64,000 bases of DNA from Gigaspora margarita. Its lineage: Eukaryota; Glomeromycota; Glomeromycetes; Diversisporales; Gigasporaceae. Location: NCBI GenBank assembly GCA_009809945.1, contig WTPW01000329.1, positions 62,001 to 126,000 of the forward strand. Direction: 5' to 3'. A program made the translations under genes and the position numbers. Position 1 is the stretch's first letter. Every line of letters begins with the position of its first letter. Below the pieces are notes generated by a model. The model did not search any database. It was not told the origin of the DNA and worked only from the letters and a program-made list of their open reading frames with translations. Below are positions 45,141 to 56,177 of this stretch, piece after piece.

Positions 45141-46817
45141 GTCTCATGCAACAAAAAAAAAGAAGCAGAAAATATACCAATACGCTAAAATGACAAAAGA
45201 AAACTGGGAAAATTTTGCGACTGAAGTTGATATTGCTTTAATGAATCAAAATCATATATTCAAAAACAACAATACTTGGAACACATATAGCCTAAATAAA
45301 GCTTGGCATATCTGGTCTGCAACTATTAAAAGGATAATAAACAAAAACATTCCTTATATCTTCACTAGTTCAAAAAAGTTTAATGGGCTCTTTCTAAAAG
45401 CTACTCATTTACATCTAGCTCTAACAGCTATAAACAAATGCCTGCAGCTGCTGACTAGACAACCTGCTAACTTCTTCCTGGAAAAATATAACAAATTCCT
45501 ACACACAGCCTCGACTCTTGCTAATCTAAAAATTACACCCATTTCACCACTGGACATCAACCCTGCCCCTACTACCATTTTCCAACTAAAACAAATCCGG
45601 CACACAATCTGGACCATGTATAACCTAGAAAAACTTCAAGAACAATCCAAAAAAATCGATCACTTCATTAATAGAAGATACAACGACTTCAAAGAAAACA
45701 TTAGCAGGATGATAGTTAGTATTCTTAAGAGAAGACCTGACCCAGTACGCACGAACAAAATAATTCTTTCTGACCAAATCATTACTGACAAATTAGAAGT
45801 CAAAACACACATTTGCTTCCATTTCATGTCATGGACCAGAAAGAACCTACCTGACTTAACACACACACAAGAATGGGCTGACATCTATCTCCCACTAAAA
45901 AAAATTGATCCCTTAATTTACAAATCGCTACTACGACCAATTTTACTCACAGAATTGCAGGAAACTATAAACAAAGCACCTAAAAACAAAGCTATGGGAC
46001 CACTCGCTATTGCAAACGAAATCCTCCAACATCTTTCTATTTTGGCTCTAACTTTGTTACTCAAAATATTTAATAATTGCATCTACCTAAATGAAACGCC
46101 AAAACAATGGCTAAAGACAAACATTTGGCCCATTCCCAAAAAACAAGAATATAAATACAATCTTAGTACGACATGACCCATTACCTTGATAGACCACACT
46201 CGTAAATGTTTCACAAAATCCTGACCTCAAGGATGACCACAATTATAATGAGAAATAAAATACTCTCACCAATGAACTATGCTGCTTTTCTATATCAGTC
46301 TACGATCCAACCTGTATTGCAACTCACACATATCATAGAAGATGCTCTGGCACATAACAAAGAAATCTGGGCACTCTTACAAGACATGTTGAAAGCTTTT
46401 GACTCTGTTCACATCGATATACTGGCGCAAGCACTCTGCTGTATAAAAATTTCAACAACTATAATCAACCTTCTCATATACTTATTATCGCACCGTACAA
46501 ACCAGGTTATTACCGACTATGGCTTTACTGACTCATACCCAGTAATGAATGGTATCGATCAAGAGGAGACCTTTTTACCTCTACTGTGGAAGATATACTA
46601 CAACCCTCTTATCTCTACTATGCAAAAAAAATTTACTGGATACTCAAGTACCATTCTTACTACCCCGTCTAAAACCATTAATACCTCTGTAATAGCATAC
46701 ATGGACGATACCTTATGGATCGCTCCGGACAAACAAACCCTAACTGATATACTAAGCACTGCTACTAGCTTCTACAAGTTAAACAACATAAAAGTTAACC
46801 CACTAAATCCTTCTTAA
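45067..46817 (+). pseudogene. LINE reverse transcriptase domain
   Basis: The frame reads ELQETINKAPKNKAMGP (palm/fingers start), then after a frame break near 46176 RKCFTKILTSRM, ALLQDMLKAFDSVH (the first catalytic Asp), GIDQEETFLPLLWKIYYNPL, and AYMDDTLWIAPDKQTL, which holds the YMDD catalytic box. GIDQEE stands where the family usually has GIDQGE. Stops at 46174-46176 and 46815-46817 interrupt it. Motif order and spacing match non-LTR RTs. Confidence 0.9.
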
Positions 46818-47656
46818 TTACTTATTCCTCAACCTCATCATATTTGGTCACTTTCGATAATACAGAAATCACTGCTCTATCACATAACATCCCACTAAAG
46901 TACCTAGGCACCTGGTTCACTTTAAACAAAATACACAAACAGGTCCAAAAAATTATCATATCAGAAATCCAAACGAACCTTAAAAAATTACAACTAGCAA
47001 CAATCATGGAAAAACAAGCAGCCAAATACATCTATAATCATGTTATCTTATCTCGCTTTCAATACCGCATCCTATCTTTGTACCTGAAAACCTGCCAAAT
47101 AAAACCAATTAATAGGATAATAACAAATATAACTAAACAAAAAGCAAAATTGGCTAAAGGGGTTCCTAACTCCTTCATGAATTGTGCATCAATATATGCA
47201 ATAACCGATATAAAGCAAGTAGAATTAACAACTCTCTTAACTAACCTTCTTTGTGGCCTGAACCACATCTCATTTGACAATTCTTACTTAAAAATCCATC
47301 TATAGAAAATTCAAAACACTGTTTATATGAACTTATCAATCCTAGAAGAATGTCCAATTATTCCTTCTTCAGAAAGCCTCACCCATACAAGCCAAGCTAT
47401 CATGGCAATCCACGAACTAAATATCAAATTTACTAGACCTATAAACGCTTGGCCTATTCCTACAAAACTCCTTGGTTCCTCTATTAACCACCTCCTCTAT
47501 AAATACCACCATAGTATATACCTTAAAAAAAACTTGAACCAACACCATGTAAGCTGCATTGAACAATTCTTAGACTCAACAAATACAAAATTAATAGGCT
47601 GGAAAGAATTTTACCACAACATTAAGAAGATTCCTTGGGAAAGGACACCCAAATAG
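46818..47656 (+). pseudogene. LINE RT thumb and linker region
   Basis: 46844-47305 contains NIPLKYLGTWFTLN and HKQVQKIIISEIQTNLKKL, the post-palm segment found after YMDD in this LINE group, then KYIYNHVILSRFQYR. 47327-47656 continues with NLSILEECPII and WPIPTKLLGSS. Frame breaks occur at 46815, 47305 and 47656. Confidence 0.65.
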
Positions 47657-47739
47657 TTCTCTACTATTCAAAACTTGATCAGTGCTACTACATCACCATC
47701 ACTGGAGCTTACTGATCCCAACCCCTTCATTACTCCACC

Positions 47740-48414
47740 ATGGCTCCCGAAGAAAAAGGATGGATGATAACCTCTCAAATGGAAATCACAAAAATATATA
47801 ACAATAATAATATACCGCTAATTGGCAAACACTACCTAATCCAACACAACAACACAGTAAAACCTTGCTCAGGATGCAAGCTATCATATACAGATACAAC
47901 ACATAGTACTTGTTACATACACCTCGAACAAGAATACATTCACAATATACAAATTGACTGTAAGCTACATGTACATGCCATCCTGGAAGATATAAAACAT
48001 TCACTCCAACAACTCAAACGTACAGAGACAATCATCAAACAATCTGCAATTTTACGCGTCTACTATCAGCTTTCAAAAACCACCCATAGAAGCATAGAAA
48101 TTCCTCGTTTCATCAAACTTCAAAAAGAAGAAACTAAAGATGGTCCTAACTGCCTCTTGGAAAAAATATCAGACCATACCATTACTGTAGCAACTTGTTC
48201 AATCATGCCAAATGGAAAACCTATAAGCAGCTTTAGCAAATATTGGCCCTCAAAAATCACTACACTTGTTACTTTACTAATCTTCATCCTTTCTACTACT
48301 GACAATCAAGCAAAAATTCAAATAACTACTAACAACCCTTATTTCCAAACACTAATCTCTCAAACAATTGACATGCATTTATTATATAACCAACGAATAG
48401 ACCAAATGCAATAG
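47740..48414 (+). pseudogene. LINE RNase H-like domain
   Basis: After a linker (KPCSGCKLSYTDTTHSTCYI) the frame reads TVATCSIMPNGKPISSF and KYWPSKITTLVTLLIFILST, then KIQITTNNPYFQTL. The arrangement follows RNase H (xxWPSSTxAELxAI, then IYTDSQ), but the Glu and the Asp of TDS are replaced here, so the copy appears catalytically dead. Assignment rests on pattern and position. Confidence 0.6.
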
Positions 48415-49331
48415 CTCCTATTACAATGAATAACAAGAGCGATAATAGAAGACCGAGAACTGAACATCTTCTTCGATAAAGACAAAAAAATTGCCAATTC
48501 GAACCCATCCCATCTCTTGGACATCACACCCCATAACTTCCTATATAATAGATATACCCAACTACTAAACTCAACCCCATTATACAACAGCTCAAATCTG
48601 CAATAAAACACATACACCAGATTACCAACCTGCTCAAATGGCAAAACCAAGACAGAATCAAACTATGGCAATATAGACTGCCTGACATAGACTGGGATGC
48701 CACTTTTGCCACCTTATTCTTCAATGACAAACCTAAAGCACTCTATACTTGCCCCACAATATCCAACCTAAAAAACTTTAAAGTAAAGCTAATTGCTGAA
48801 GAATTGTCAACTTTTCTACTCCTCCACTTCCGCAACCCTACAACATACCCAAATTACCTCTGCCCCAGGTGCTATTCAGCACCAGAAGACTACGCCCATC
48901 TCCTAACATGTCTTTATAACCCTGTCAATCTCAAAACAGAATTAAACAGAATCATAACTAGGCTTGCAGATAAAGAAGAGAAACTACTCATGAACCCAGC
49001 TGCCTTCATACAATCCTACTTCGACCTACATATCACTCAGCAAACTCCTATTGGACTCATTACAAAACGGACACAAGCTCCTTTTATTACCAAACATCTC
49101 AGAAGAAAGTTAACACCAGTGCTTCACCACAACATAGCTGAACTTATCTATAAAGAAATATGGCTCCCTTCTTATGTGGCATGGTACTCAGAAGTGATGC
49201 CTGTACCGCTAGTTATTACTGTCCAACAACTTAAGAAAACCTCTTCCTTAATTCCTTCACAAATTGAAACCGCATTATATAAATATATTACCACTAACAA
49301 TTACTCATCTAATAATATTCTCACAATCTAG
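48415..49331 (+). pseudogene. LINE C-terminal region with C-C-H-C knuckle
   Basis: 48804-49331 reads LLHFRNPTTYPNYLCPRC, then YSAPEDYAHLLTC. The Cys-x2-Cys, His, Cys spacing (CPRC...EDYAHLLTC) is the zinc knuckle at the C terminus of this LINE group. The remaining residues end at TAG 49329-49331. 48415-48800 is in other frames (WKNQDRIKLW-like RLPDIDWDATFA). Confidence 0.75.
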
Positions 49332-49490
49332 AGGTCTATGACTATTCTAGTAAAGAATTAGGTCAAGAGTAAAGCAGCTCTTATCTCTACTCTCCTAGAT
49401 TAGTAAATTCTTGCATGTAACCTTATATGTATAATTAACAAAATCTAATAAAGTATAGAGGATAGACCTCTCTTTAAAAAAAAAAAAAAG

Positions 49491-50525
49491 AAAAAATATT
49501 TTATTTTTAAAAAAAATTAATTTATAGTTAAAAAGGATTTAATAAAATTTATAAATAAAAATCACACTAAAAATAGCAACTCTTTCCAATGATCACTTGG
49601 ACCAAATTTTTAACAGAAGAAAACAAGAAGTTTTTTGCTGGAGCATTAATAGTATTGCAGGACCTACAGTTTTTACAAAGGTCAACTTTACTCTGGGGAC
49701 TCCTTTGTTATATTCAGTACGCAAGCCAGAAGCAACGTTAGAAGAATGAGTAAAACAGCAGGTGGCGCTTTAGTAAACACGAAATTTTGGTGGAGTACAA
49801 AAAATTCTTCGTTGACGAAGTAACCTGCAAAAAATGAAGGAGAACAGCAAAAAAATGAGTTTTTTGACCATACACTCCTGTAAATTTTCTACAAGTGGTT
49901 CCTTTTTTTCACTTCTCTTGCTCTCCTGCCAACTTCCCAAAATTTTTGACAAAAAGTAGCGATTTGGTTTACCCCCATCAGAAGATCAGTATTGTTTACA
50001 TTTCCAAATTCAGACAGACCAAGTAGAATGCGATTACGTGATATGTCTGTTTACAGATACAGTTCCGGTGCTACTGTATATGATGCTGCTACATTCAATA
50101 GTCAAGGGATATCCGAGGTTGGATGTTCAGTCAGAAGTTGACATAAATTAAGGCGTAGCTTTAGAATAGAGATATACAATAGTCACATTTGTTATATTGT
50201 TACAGTAGGGAGGCCTTCTTGTACTCCTTACTATAACAACGACACGGCTACAGGGATCCTTTAGCGGTTTATAGCGGTGTCCAAGAGGCAGGTATAATTC
50301 CTTAGTCTGTAAGAAATTATACTCTTCTCTGTAGGCAGTTCGTGACAGTATTTAGAGTTAACAATAGTTTCTTTATTTAATAATAATAAGCAAGAGGGCT
50401 ATTCCTAGGTTTCTATTCCCAAGAAATTCCTTTTACAAGATATTTAATGAATATAAAGAGAAGTGGGTGTCTGAGTCTAATTTGACTAAGGGAAATTCTA
50501 TGTCTTTAAATACATTTTAGAATAA
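49491..50525. other. Non-coding, unidentified higher-complexity sequence
   Basis: 49560-50350 is less AT-rich than average (GGAGGCCTTCTTGTACTCC, CAACGACACGGCTACAGGG) and may be a decayed exon or element body. A minus-strand frame near 49952-49770 reads WQESKRSEKKEPLVENLQE, without a recognised family. Confidence 0.3.
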
Positions 50526-50529
50526 GCGT

Positions 50530-50705
50530 TATAAGCGTTGATTTGCAATGATAAACGTTACAATCATTATGAGCGACATAAGCGTTATAAGCGATATAAT
50601 CATTATAAGCGGTATAAGCGGTATAAGCGTTATAAGCGGTATAAGCGTTATAAGCGGTATAAGCGTTATAAGCGGTATAAGCGTTATAAGCGATATGAAC
50701 TATTC
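50530..50705. repeat. ATAAGCGTTATAAGCGGT minisatellite
   Basis: An 18-bp unit (ATAAGCGTTATAAGCGGT) is perfectly repeated at least four times at 50620-50690, with degenerate 9-bp half units (TAAGCGTTA, TAAGCGATA) before it. Not coding. Confidence 0.9.
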
Positions 50706-51740
50706 TAAATGTCTAACTTCTCAATAATAATAACAATGTGAAATACTAAGGATAATAATAATAAAATAAAAATAATAATAAATAATAAATATTCTAATAA
50801 CATTAACTACTCGTTCTATAACAATATAATTTTTACTAAACCTAACATGGGTTATAATAGAGTATTTTCCTTTTGTTTTTCTTGGTTTGTCTTTTTTTTG
50901 TTAGACTAGCCTTCATGTTATACATTGTGGTTTTTTTTCTTTTTTGTTTTCCATTCCATTTTTCGTTATATTTGTTTTCTTTTTTTTCTATTTCTCGTTT
51001 TCTTGGCTTGTGTTCTTTTTTCTTTACCCTTTCCTTTTTTTTGACCTTATTAAATTCCTTGTTATGTAAAGGAATACGAAGAAGAGAAGAAGCCATTTTG
51101 GTGTAGCACTTAGCCTAGTTTAACATAGCCTCTAGTTTTTAGATTATTCTTCAAATTAGTGCAGTAGATTGCATTTGGGCACCATCTAAGGGTGGCAGCC
51201 AGGTGATGTCAGACTTGCAAATTAGGAGTAAACAGAGTGTGTCATTGTAGCGATATACTTAGTATCTTAATAAAGGACTGGCGAAACTGCTTAAGTGAAA
51301 AAAAAATATATATATATAAATAAAAATAAAAATATAAAAACAATTGAGAAAATAGCAAGAATGCTTGCAAGAAACAAGAAAATTAATAATAAAAAGTTAA
51401 TTAGAGGTATATAAAATTTAAATAAAATAGTATATAGTATGTAATAAATAAGAGGACTTGAAAAATATATAAAATTAATTTTGTGTAATATTACTTAAAA
51501 GCTCAATTATAAAGAATCCAAGTAGTATAATTGCTAGAGCTTGTATAACAATAAAGTAGTATTTTTGTATAACTCAAAGAAGCTTTGAGAAGGTAGATAA
51601 AGAAAATTTTTATAAAGAACAAAATTTGTAAATTATGAATAAAAGAGAAGAAAAGCAAGAAAAAAAAAGAAAGAAAAGAAAAGAAAGAAGAAAAAAAATT
51701 TTAAATAAAGTTTGAAAATCACAAACATAAAGAGTTTTAG
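50706..51740. other. Non-coding stretch before the LTR
   Basis: 51120-51300 (GGCACCATCTAAGGGTGGC ... AATAAAGGACTGGCGAAACT, then A-run) looks like a retroposon 3' end with AATAAA and a short A tail at 51299. 51340-51740 is presumably internal sequence of the LTR element (minus strand), lacking recognisable gag or pol. Confidence 0.35.
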
Positions 51741-51758
51741 GTCCTGTCGTCGTCGCCA
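51741..51758 (-). other. Candidate retrotransposon primer-binding site
   Basis: On the minus strand TGGCGACGACGACAGGAC starts five bases after the LTR end (ATTACA). TGG is the complement of tRNA CCA and this placement is where a PBS is expected. The priming tRNA is not identified. Confidence 0.6.
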
Positions 51759-51762
51759 AAAC

Positions 51763-52289
51763 TGTAATATAGTAACTTTTAGACAAGAAACTATATCACT
51801 TGACTTAATTTGTAAAAGGATAAGGAATATGAAGATAAAGAGAAAATTAAACAAGAAAATAAAAGAATAGAGTATAAAGATAAAAGATTTATAGTCAAAG
51901 GATGATATCAATTTATTAGATATAATATTTTTAAGTACAAATATTTTTATAAAGAAAAAGAAGTAAAGAACAGAACCTGCTTTGCCTTGGAAAAAAAGAC
52001 AGGGTTTATATATCTGTAAAAACTTATGATTTTCATAATAGCTAACTATGATAGTGGTCTAACTAAGGTAGTAAACTATGATAGTGAACTATAATAGTGG
52101 ACTATGATAGTGGACTATGATAGTGAACTATGATAGTGAACTAAGATAGTGGACTAAGATAGTGAACTATGATAGTGGACTAAGATAGTGAACTAAGATA
52201 ATGAACTAAGATAAGTTATCATATAAACTGTAGCAAAATTACCTTCTTTTTAAGAATTGAGAAAAGTTTTTTTACTAAAACTAATACTA
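51763..52289 (-). mobile_element. LTR (copy 2) of a decayed LTR retrotransposon
   Basis: Closely matches 29374-30196 minus its MITE, including CAAGAAACTATATCACTTG and the TAGTGAACTATGATAGTGG minisatellite (52035-52205). The minus-strand 3' end is followed by a PBS, so this is a 5' LTR with little internal sequence. Its start is clipped by the AAATAAGC element from 52290. It keeps the empty site for the family D MITE. Confidence 0.75.
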
Positions 52290-52640
52290 TATTCCTCCGA
52301 AAATAAGCACCCTTTTTTACTATAGGGGTGCTTATTTTCGGGTATAATTTCAACCAATAATTCAAATAATTTGATATTTAGTTGCTTATTTCTATTATAT
52401 AAGGGGTGCTTATTTTCAGGTATACAGTCACCCCTGGCTATAGTCACACTAACTATAGTCACAACCTCAATAAAATCACACAATTTTTTAACCCCATTTT
52501 TTTTTATATTTAATTTCCCTATTTATAGTCACATTAATATAACAATCACTATCACATCTTTTTTTAAATCCCATTTAATAGTAGCCATATATAATTTTCC
52601 CTGAATATAATCACAAATACAATAAAATAAAATTGAATTC
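52290..52640. mobile_element. Partial AAATAAGCAC element and CTATAGTCACA repeat
   Basis: 52290-52424 has CTCCGAAAATAAGCACCC, GGGGTGCTTATTTTCGGG and GGGGTGCTTATTTTCAGG, ends of the family at 25413. From 52427, CAGTCACCCCTGGCTATAGT and repeated TATAGTCACA units resemble a pogo-type end. Neither is complete. No gene is seen. Confidence 0.5.
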
Positions 52641-52679
52641 TAGTTCGAATTTAATGGCAAGCAATATAATAATATTATA

Positions 52680-54055
52680 AAAAAATTCACTATTTTTACT
52701 CAAAATTTGACAATGGATATCTTGATAATTAGTAATCCAAATCGGCTCAAATTTTTATCATAGATAGTATCGATATTNNNNNNNNNNNNNNNNNNNNNNN
52801 NNNNNNNNNNNNNNNNNNNNNNNNNNNNNNNNNNNNNNNNNNNNNNNNNNNNNNNNNNNNNNNNNNNNNNNNNNNNNNNNNNNNNNNNNNNNNNNNNNNN
52901 NNNNNNNNNNNAATATCGATACTATCTATGATAAAAATTTGAACCAATTTGAATTACTAGTTATAGAGATATCAATTGTCAAATTTTGAGACGAATTTTT
53001 TAATAATTGACTATTATAAAATTTTCGCCATTTTTACTCAAAATTTGATGATGGATATATTTTCGCCATTTTTAATCAAAATGTGATGATGGATATCTCG
53101 ATAACTAGTGATCCAAATCAGCTCAAATTTTATCATAGATAATGTCAATATTCATCTATGATATATAAAAATTTCAGCTGATTTGGACCAGTAATTCTTG
53201 AGTAATCGCTTGTATACGATACGATAGTTAATTTTTTTAAAAAAAATTAACTATCGTATATAAATGATTACACGAGAATTACAAGGCTAAATCAGCTGAA
53301 ATTTTTATATATCATAAAATAATATCAATACTATCTATGAAAAAATTTGGACCGATTTGGATCACTAGTTATAGAGATATCAATCATCAAATTTTGAGTA
53401 AAAATAGCGAAAATTTTATTATAGTCAATTATTAAAAAATTTGTATCAAAATTTGATGATTGATATCTCTATAACTAGTAATCTAAATCGGTCTAAATTT
53501 TTATCATAGATAGTATCGATATTATTCTATGATATATAAAAATTTCAGCTGATTTGGTCTAGAAATTCTTGAGTAATTGCTTGTATACAATAGTTAATTT
53601 TTTAAAAAAATTAACTATCGTATACAAGCGATTACATGAGAATTACTTGACTAAATTGGCTAAAATTTTTATATATCATATATAAATATCGATACTATCT
53701 ATGATAAAAATTTGAGCCGATTTAGATCACTAGTTATCAAGATATCCATCGTCAAATTTTGAGTAAAAATAGCAAAAATTTTACAATAGTCAATTATTAT
53801 AAAATTCGTCTCAAAATTTGACGATTGATATCTCTATAACTAGTGATCCAAATCGATCCGAATTTTTATAATAGATAGTATCGATATTATTCTATGATAT
53901 ATAAAAATTTCAGCTGATTTGGGCTAGTATTTATTGAGTAATCACTTGTATACGATAGTTAATTTTTTAAAAAAATTAACTATCGTATACAAGCGATTAC
54001 ACAAGAATTACTTGACTAAATCGGCTAAAATTTTTATATATCATATAAAAGTTTA
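52680..54055. repeat. 364-bp tandem array of palindromic units
   Basis: Hairpins TTAATTTTTTAAAAAAATTAA flanked by TATACGATAG and CTATCGTATA are centred near 53241, 53605 and 53969, spaced 364 bp. A second dyad (GACTATTATAAAAT-type, flanked by CAAAATTTGACGAT) lies midway (near 53430 and 53790). GATATCTCTATAACTAGT and ATAGATAGTATCGATATT occur in both orientations throughout. The array thus alternates two inverted centres per unit. It is interrupted by N at 52778-52911. Confidence 0.8.
52778..52911. other. Assembly gap (134 N) at a dyad centre
   Basis: The sequence left of the gap (ATAGATAGTATCGATATT) is the reverse complement of that to its right (AATATCGATACTATCTAT), so the gap sits exactly in a hairpin centre. 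Confidence 0.95.
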
Positions 54056-56169
54056 TTCAATTCTGATCACTGGATTAGCGGTTATTAAAGTAAATAGATT
54101 TTGTTATTTTTAGCAAATTAGGTCAAAATTGGCCAAAATCCAGTTATACCTATATGAGAGATGTTCGGGGTCCTGTGGAAATTCTAGCTTACCCCTTCAA
54201 AAGATCAGCAGTATTTACTTCTTTCAAATTGAAAATACATTTTCAGGCTAAAACTGGTACCATCATGAGTAAGTTTGGTGATCATATACAAATAAACAAT
54301 GAATAACATGTTAGGAATTTGAAGAGCACATGAAAAAATTTTTTATCAATTTTAATATAGTTTCTTTTATATATATATAAAAAATTGTACTTATACAATG
54401 ATATAATTTTTTCTATTATAGTGTTTTAAATATATTAACACCTTTATATTCTATATTTTTATTTCTTTTTCTTTGGTTTTTTTTTTGTTTGTTTTTTCTT
54501 TCTTTAAAATATTTTTTGGTTTTGTTTGTTAGATTTTATTTGGTAGTTTTTGTTTTCTTTAATCTTTTTACTTTTTTTTATTTATCTTTATGAGAAGCTC
54601 AAAGATAAAATTTTTTAAAAGAGTAAATTATAAAGAGGTAGCTAAATACCTGGATCATTTTCAAAGAAATTTATGAGTGATATTATATAGGGCTTTGAAA
54701 CTAACAAATATTAGTACAATGATTATACCTGGGCACTAGAAGAGTTGCAGAGTAATAGTCTACATTATAGTTAGAATATAATTTTTTGTATTAAGTTTGC
54801 TTTTTGTATCAAATTTCTAATAAAAGTATGGTACAAAAAAGCTTAACTAGACATTGTTTCAATTTTGTATATGCAGTATAATCTAAATTAGCCAATCAAA
54901 TTGCTAGAATAAATAATACAAATCTAATTAAAATTTTTTAAAAAAATTTCATTATTTAAATCTGAATTTTGATTGGTCAAAAATTTTTATAATAAAAATC
55001 AAAGTTTTTGATTGGTCAAATTTAAAAATTATATACATTTCAATTTTTTTTTTAATATAAAAATAACTAACTTTAAAAGCTATAAACTTCTTATAGAGAG
55101 TACATTTTTAAAATCTAACTAGTAATTTTATAAAACTTGTTTTAAAAAACAAAGTTACTAGTCATTTTTTAAAATATTAATTTTTAAAAAGTTAATAGAT
55201 TTTAAAATCATCTATTATATTGGCGAGTTAAGGTTTTCTAAACTATAATAAAATGAAAATAAACTTGATTAATACCAAAAATACATTAATTTGATATATA
55301 TTTATATTTTAATAAGTTTATTTAGAGCACAAAATTATAATTGATTAGTAAAATTTTGATAATTAAAAATTTTTTAAATTGATCAATTAGAATTTATTTT
55401 ATATAAGAGGTACCTCATAGTAAATAGATATTATATAAAATCTATCTTAGTCCTTAGCACATTTCAAATATAAGATTATAAAACTTATCCTATTAGCATT
55501 ATTTTAAATATAACCTATTTAGCCATTAGCTATTTTTAAATATAATCTTTTTACCCAATACCTACTTTTCAAATATAACCTTTTTTTAAAAAAAGAGCCT
55601 ATATTAGCAAATTTTCAAATATAACTACATATAGATTGTTCGAAGTCTGGTACTAGGATTATGATAATAGTTGTAAAATATAATAATTATGATGGTGCTA
55701 TAATAAATCAATAAGAATTATAGATCACCAAAAATTATAGTATTGTTATTCCTACATCTGTATATATCTAAGTAGATATCTAGATTCTAATATTATATTC
55801 TTAAAAGATATCTAAATAATTATTTTTATAGCAGATATTAATTCAAATATCTAAATTGACATCTGGATTCCAACACTAGCATAAATAAATTTAGAGTAAA
55901 AATTTATTTAGTAATCTTATATAATTTTTGCAACCTTGTACAGGTTCTAATAGTACACTTTTTAGTTCTGTTATTCCTCTTTTGTTTTTTTATTTTTGTT
56001 TTTTTTTTTTATAAGTTTGGTTATTTGTTTAGGTTTAGTTAATATTTTTTCTGTTTTTATATATTCTTCTGTTTGTTTTTTTATATATTTTTTTTATTGA
56101 ATGTGAACCAAGTATATTCTATTTGGTAACTTAAATAGAAAAAAATCTAAAGGATTGGTTTTTGATACA
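54056..56169. other. Non-coding AT-rich stretch
   Basis: 54150-54260 is the only part with gene-like composition (GATGTTCGGGGTCCTGTGG). 54880-55210 has ATTTTGATTGGTCAAA units and a palindrome (TTACTAGTCATTTTT and AACTAGTAATTTTA). 55440-55620 repeats ATTTTCAAATATAACCT about six times. No gene is seen. Confidence 0.35.
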
Positions 56170-56177
56170 GGTTAAAA

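Larger units (their letters stand above)
41500..49490 (+). mobile_element. Full-length decayed non-LTR retrotransposon (LINE)
   Basis: The order is ORF1-like region, APE endonuclease, reverse transcriptase, RNase H, C-terminal zinc knuckle, then a poly-A tail at 49477-49489. The base composition is markedly less AT-rich than the flanks and codons favour A/C endings, unlike neighbouring genes. Multiple frameshifts and stops disrupt every ORF, and a family D MITE splits ORF1. The 5' end is approximate (around 41490-41550); no flanking duplication could be identified. RNase H after RT fits the I/Tad-like supergroup of LINEs abundant in Rhizophagus. Confidence 0.85.

Noticed and set aside
50530..50705. 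CRISPR-like array
   Set aside because: The repeats are head-to-tail 18-bp units without spacers, in a eukaryotic repeat landscape.
50842..51106. Lys-rich frame on the minus strand (KKKERVKKKEHKPRKRE)
   Set aside because: Complement of a T/C-rich tract; low complexity, no neighbouring exon or domain.
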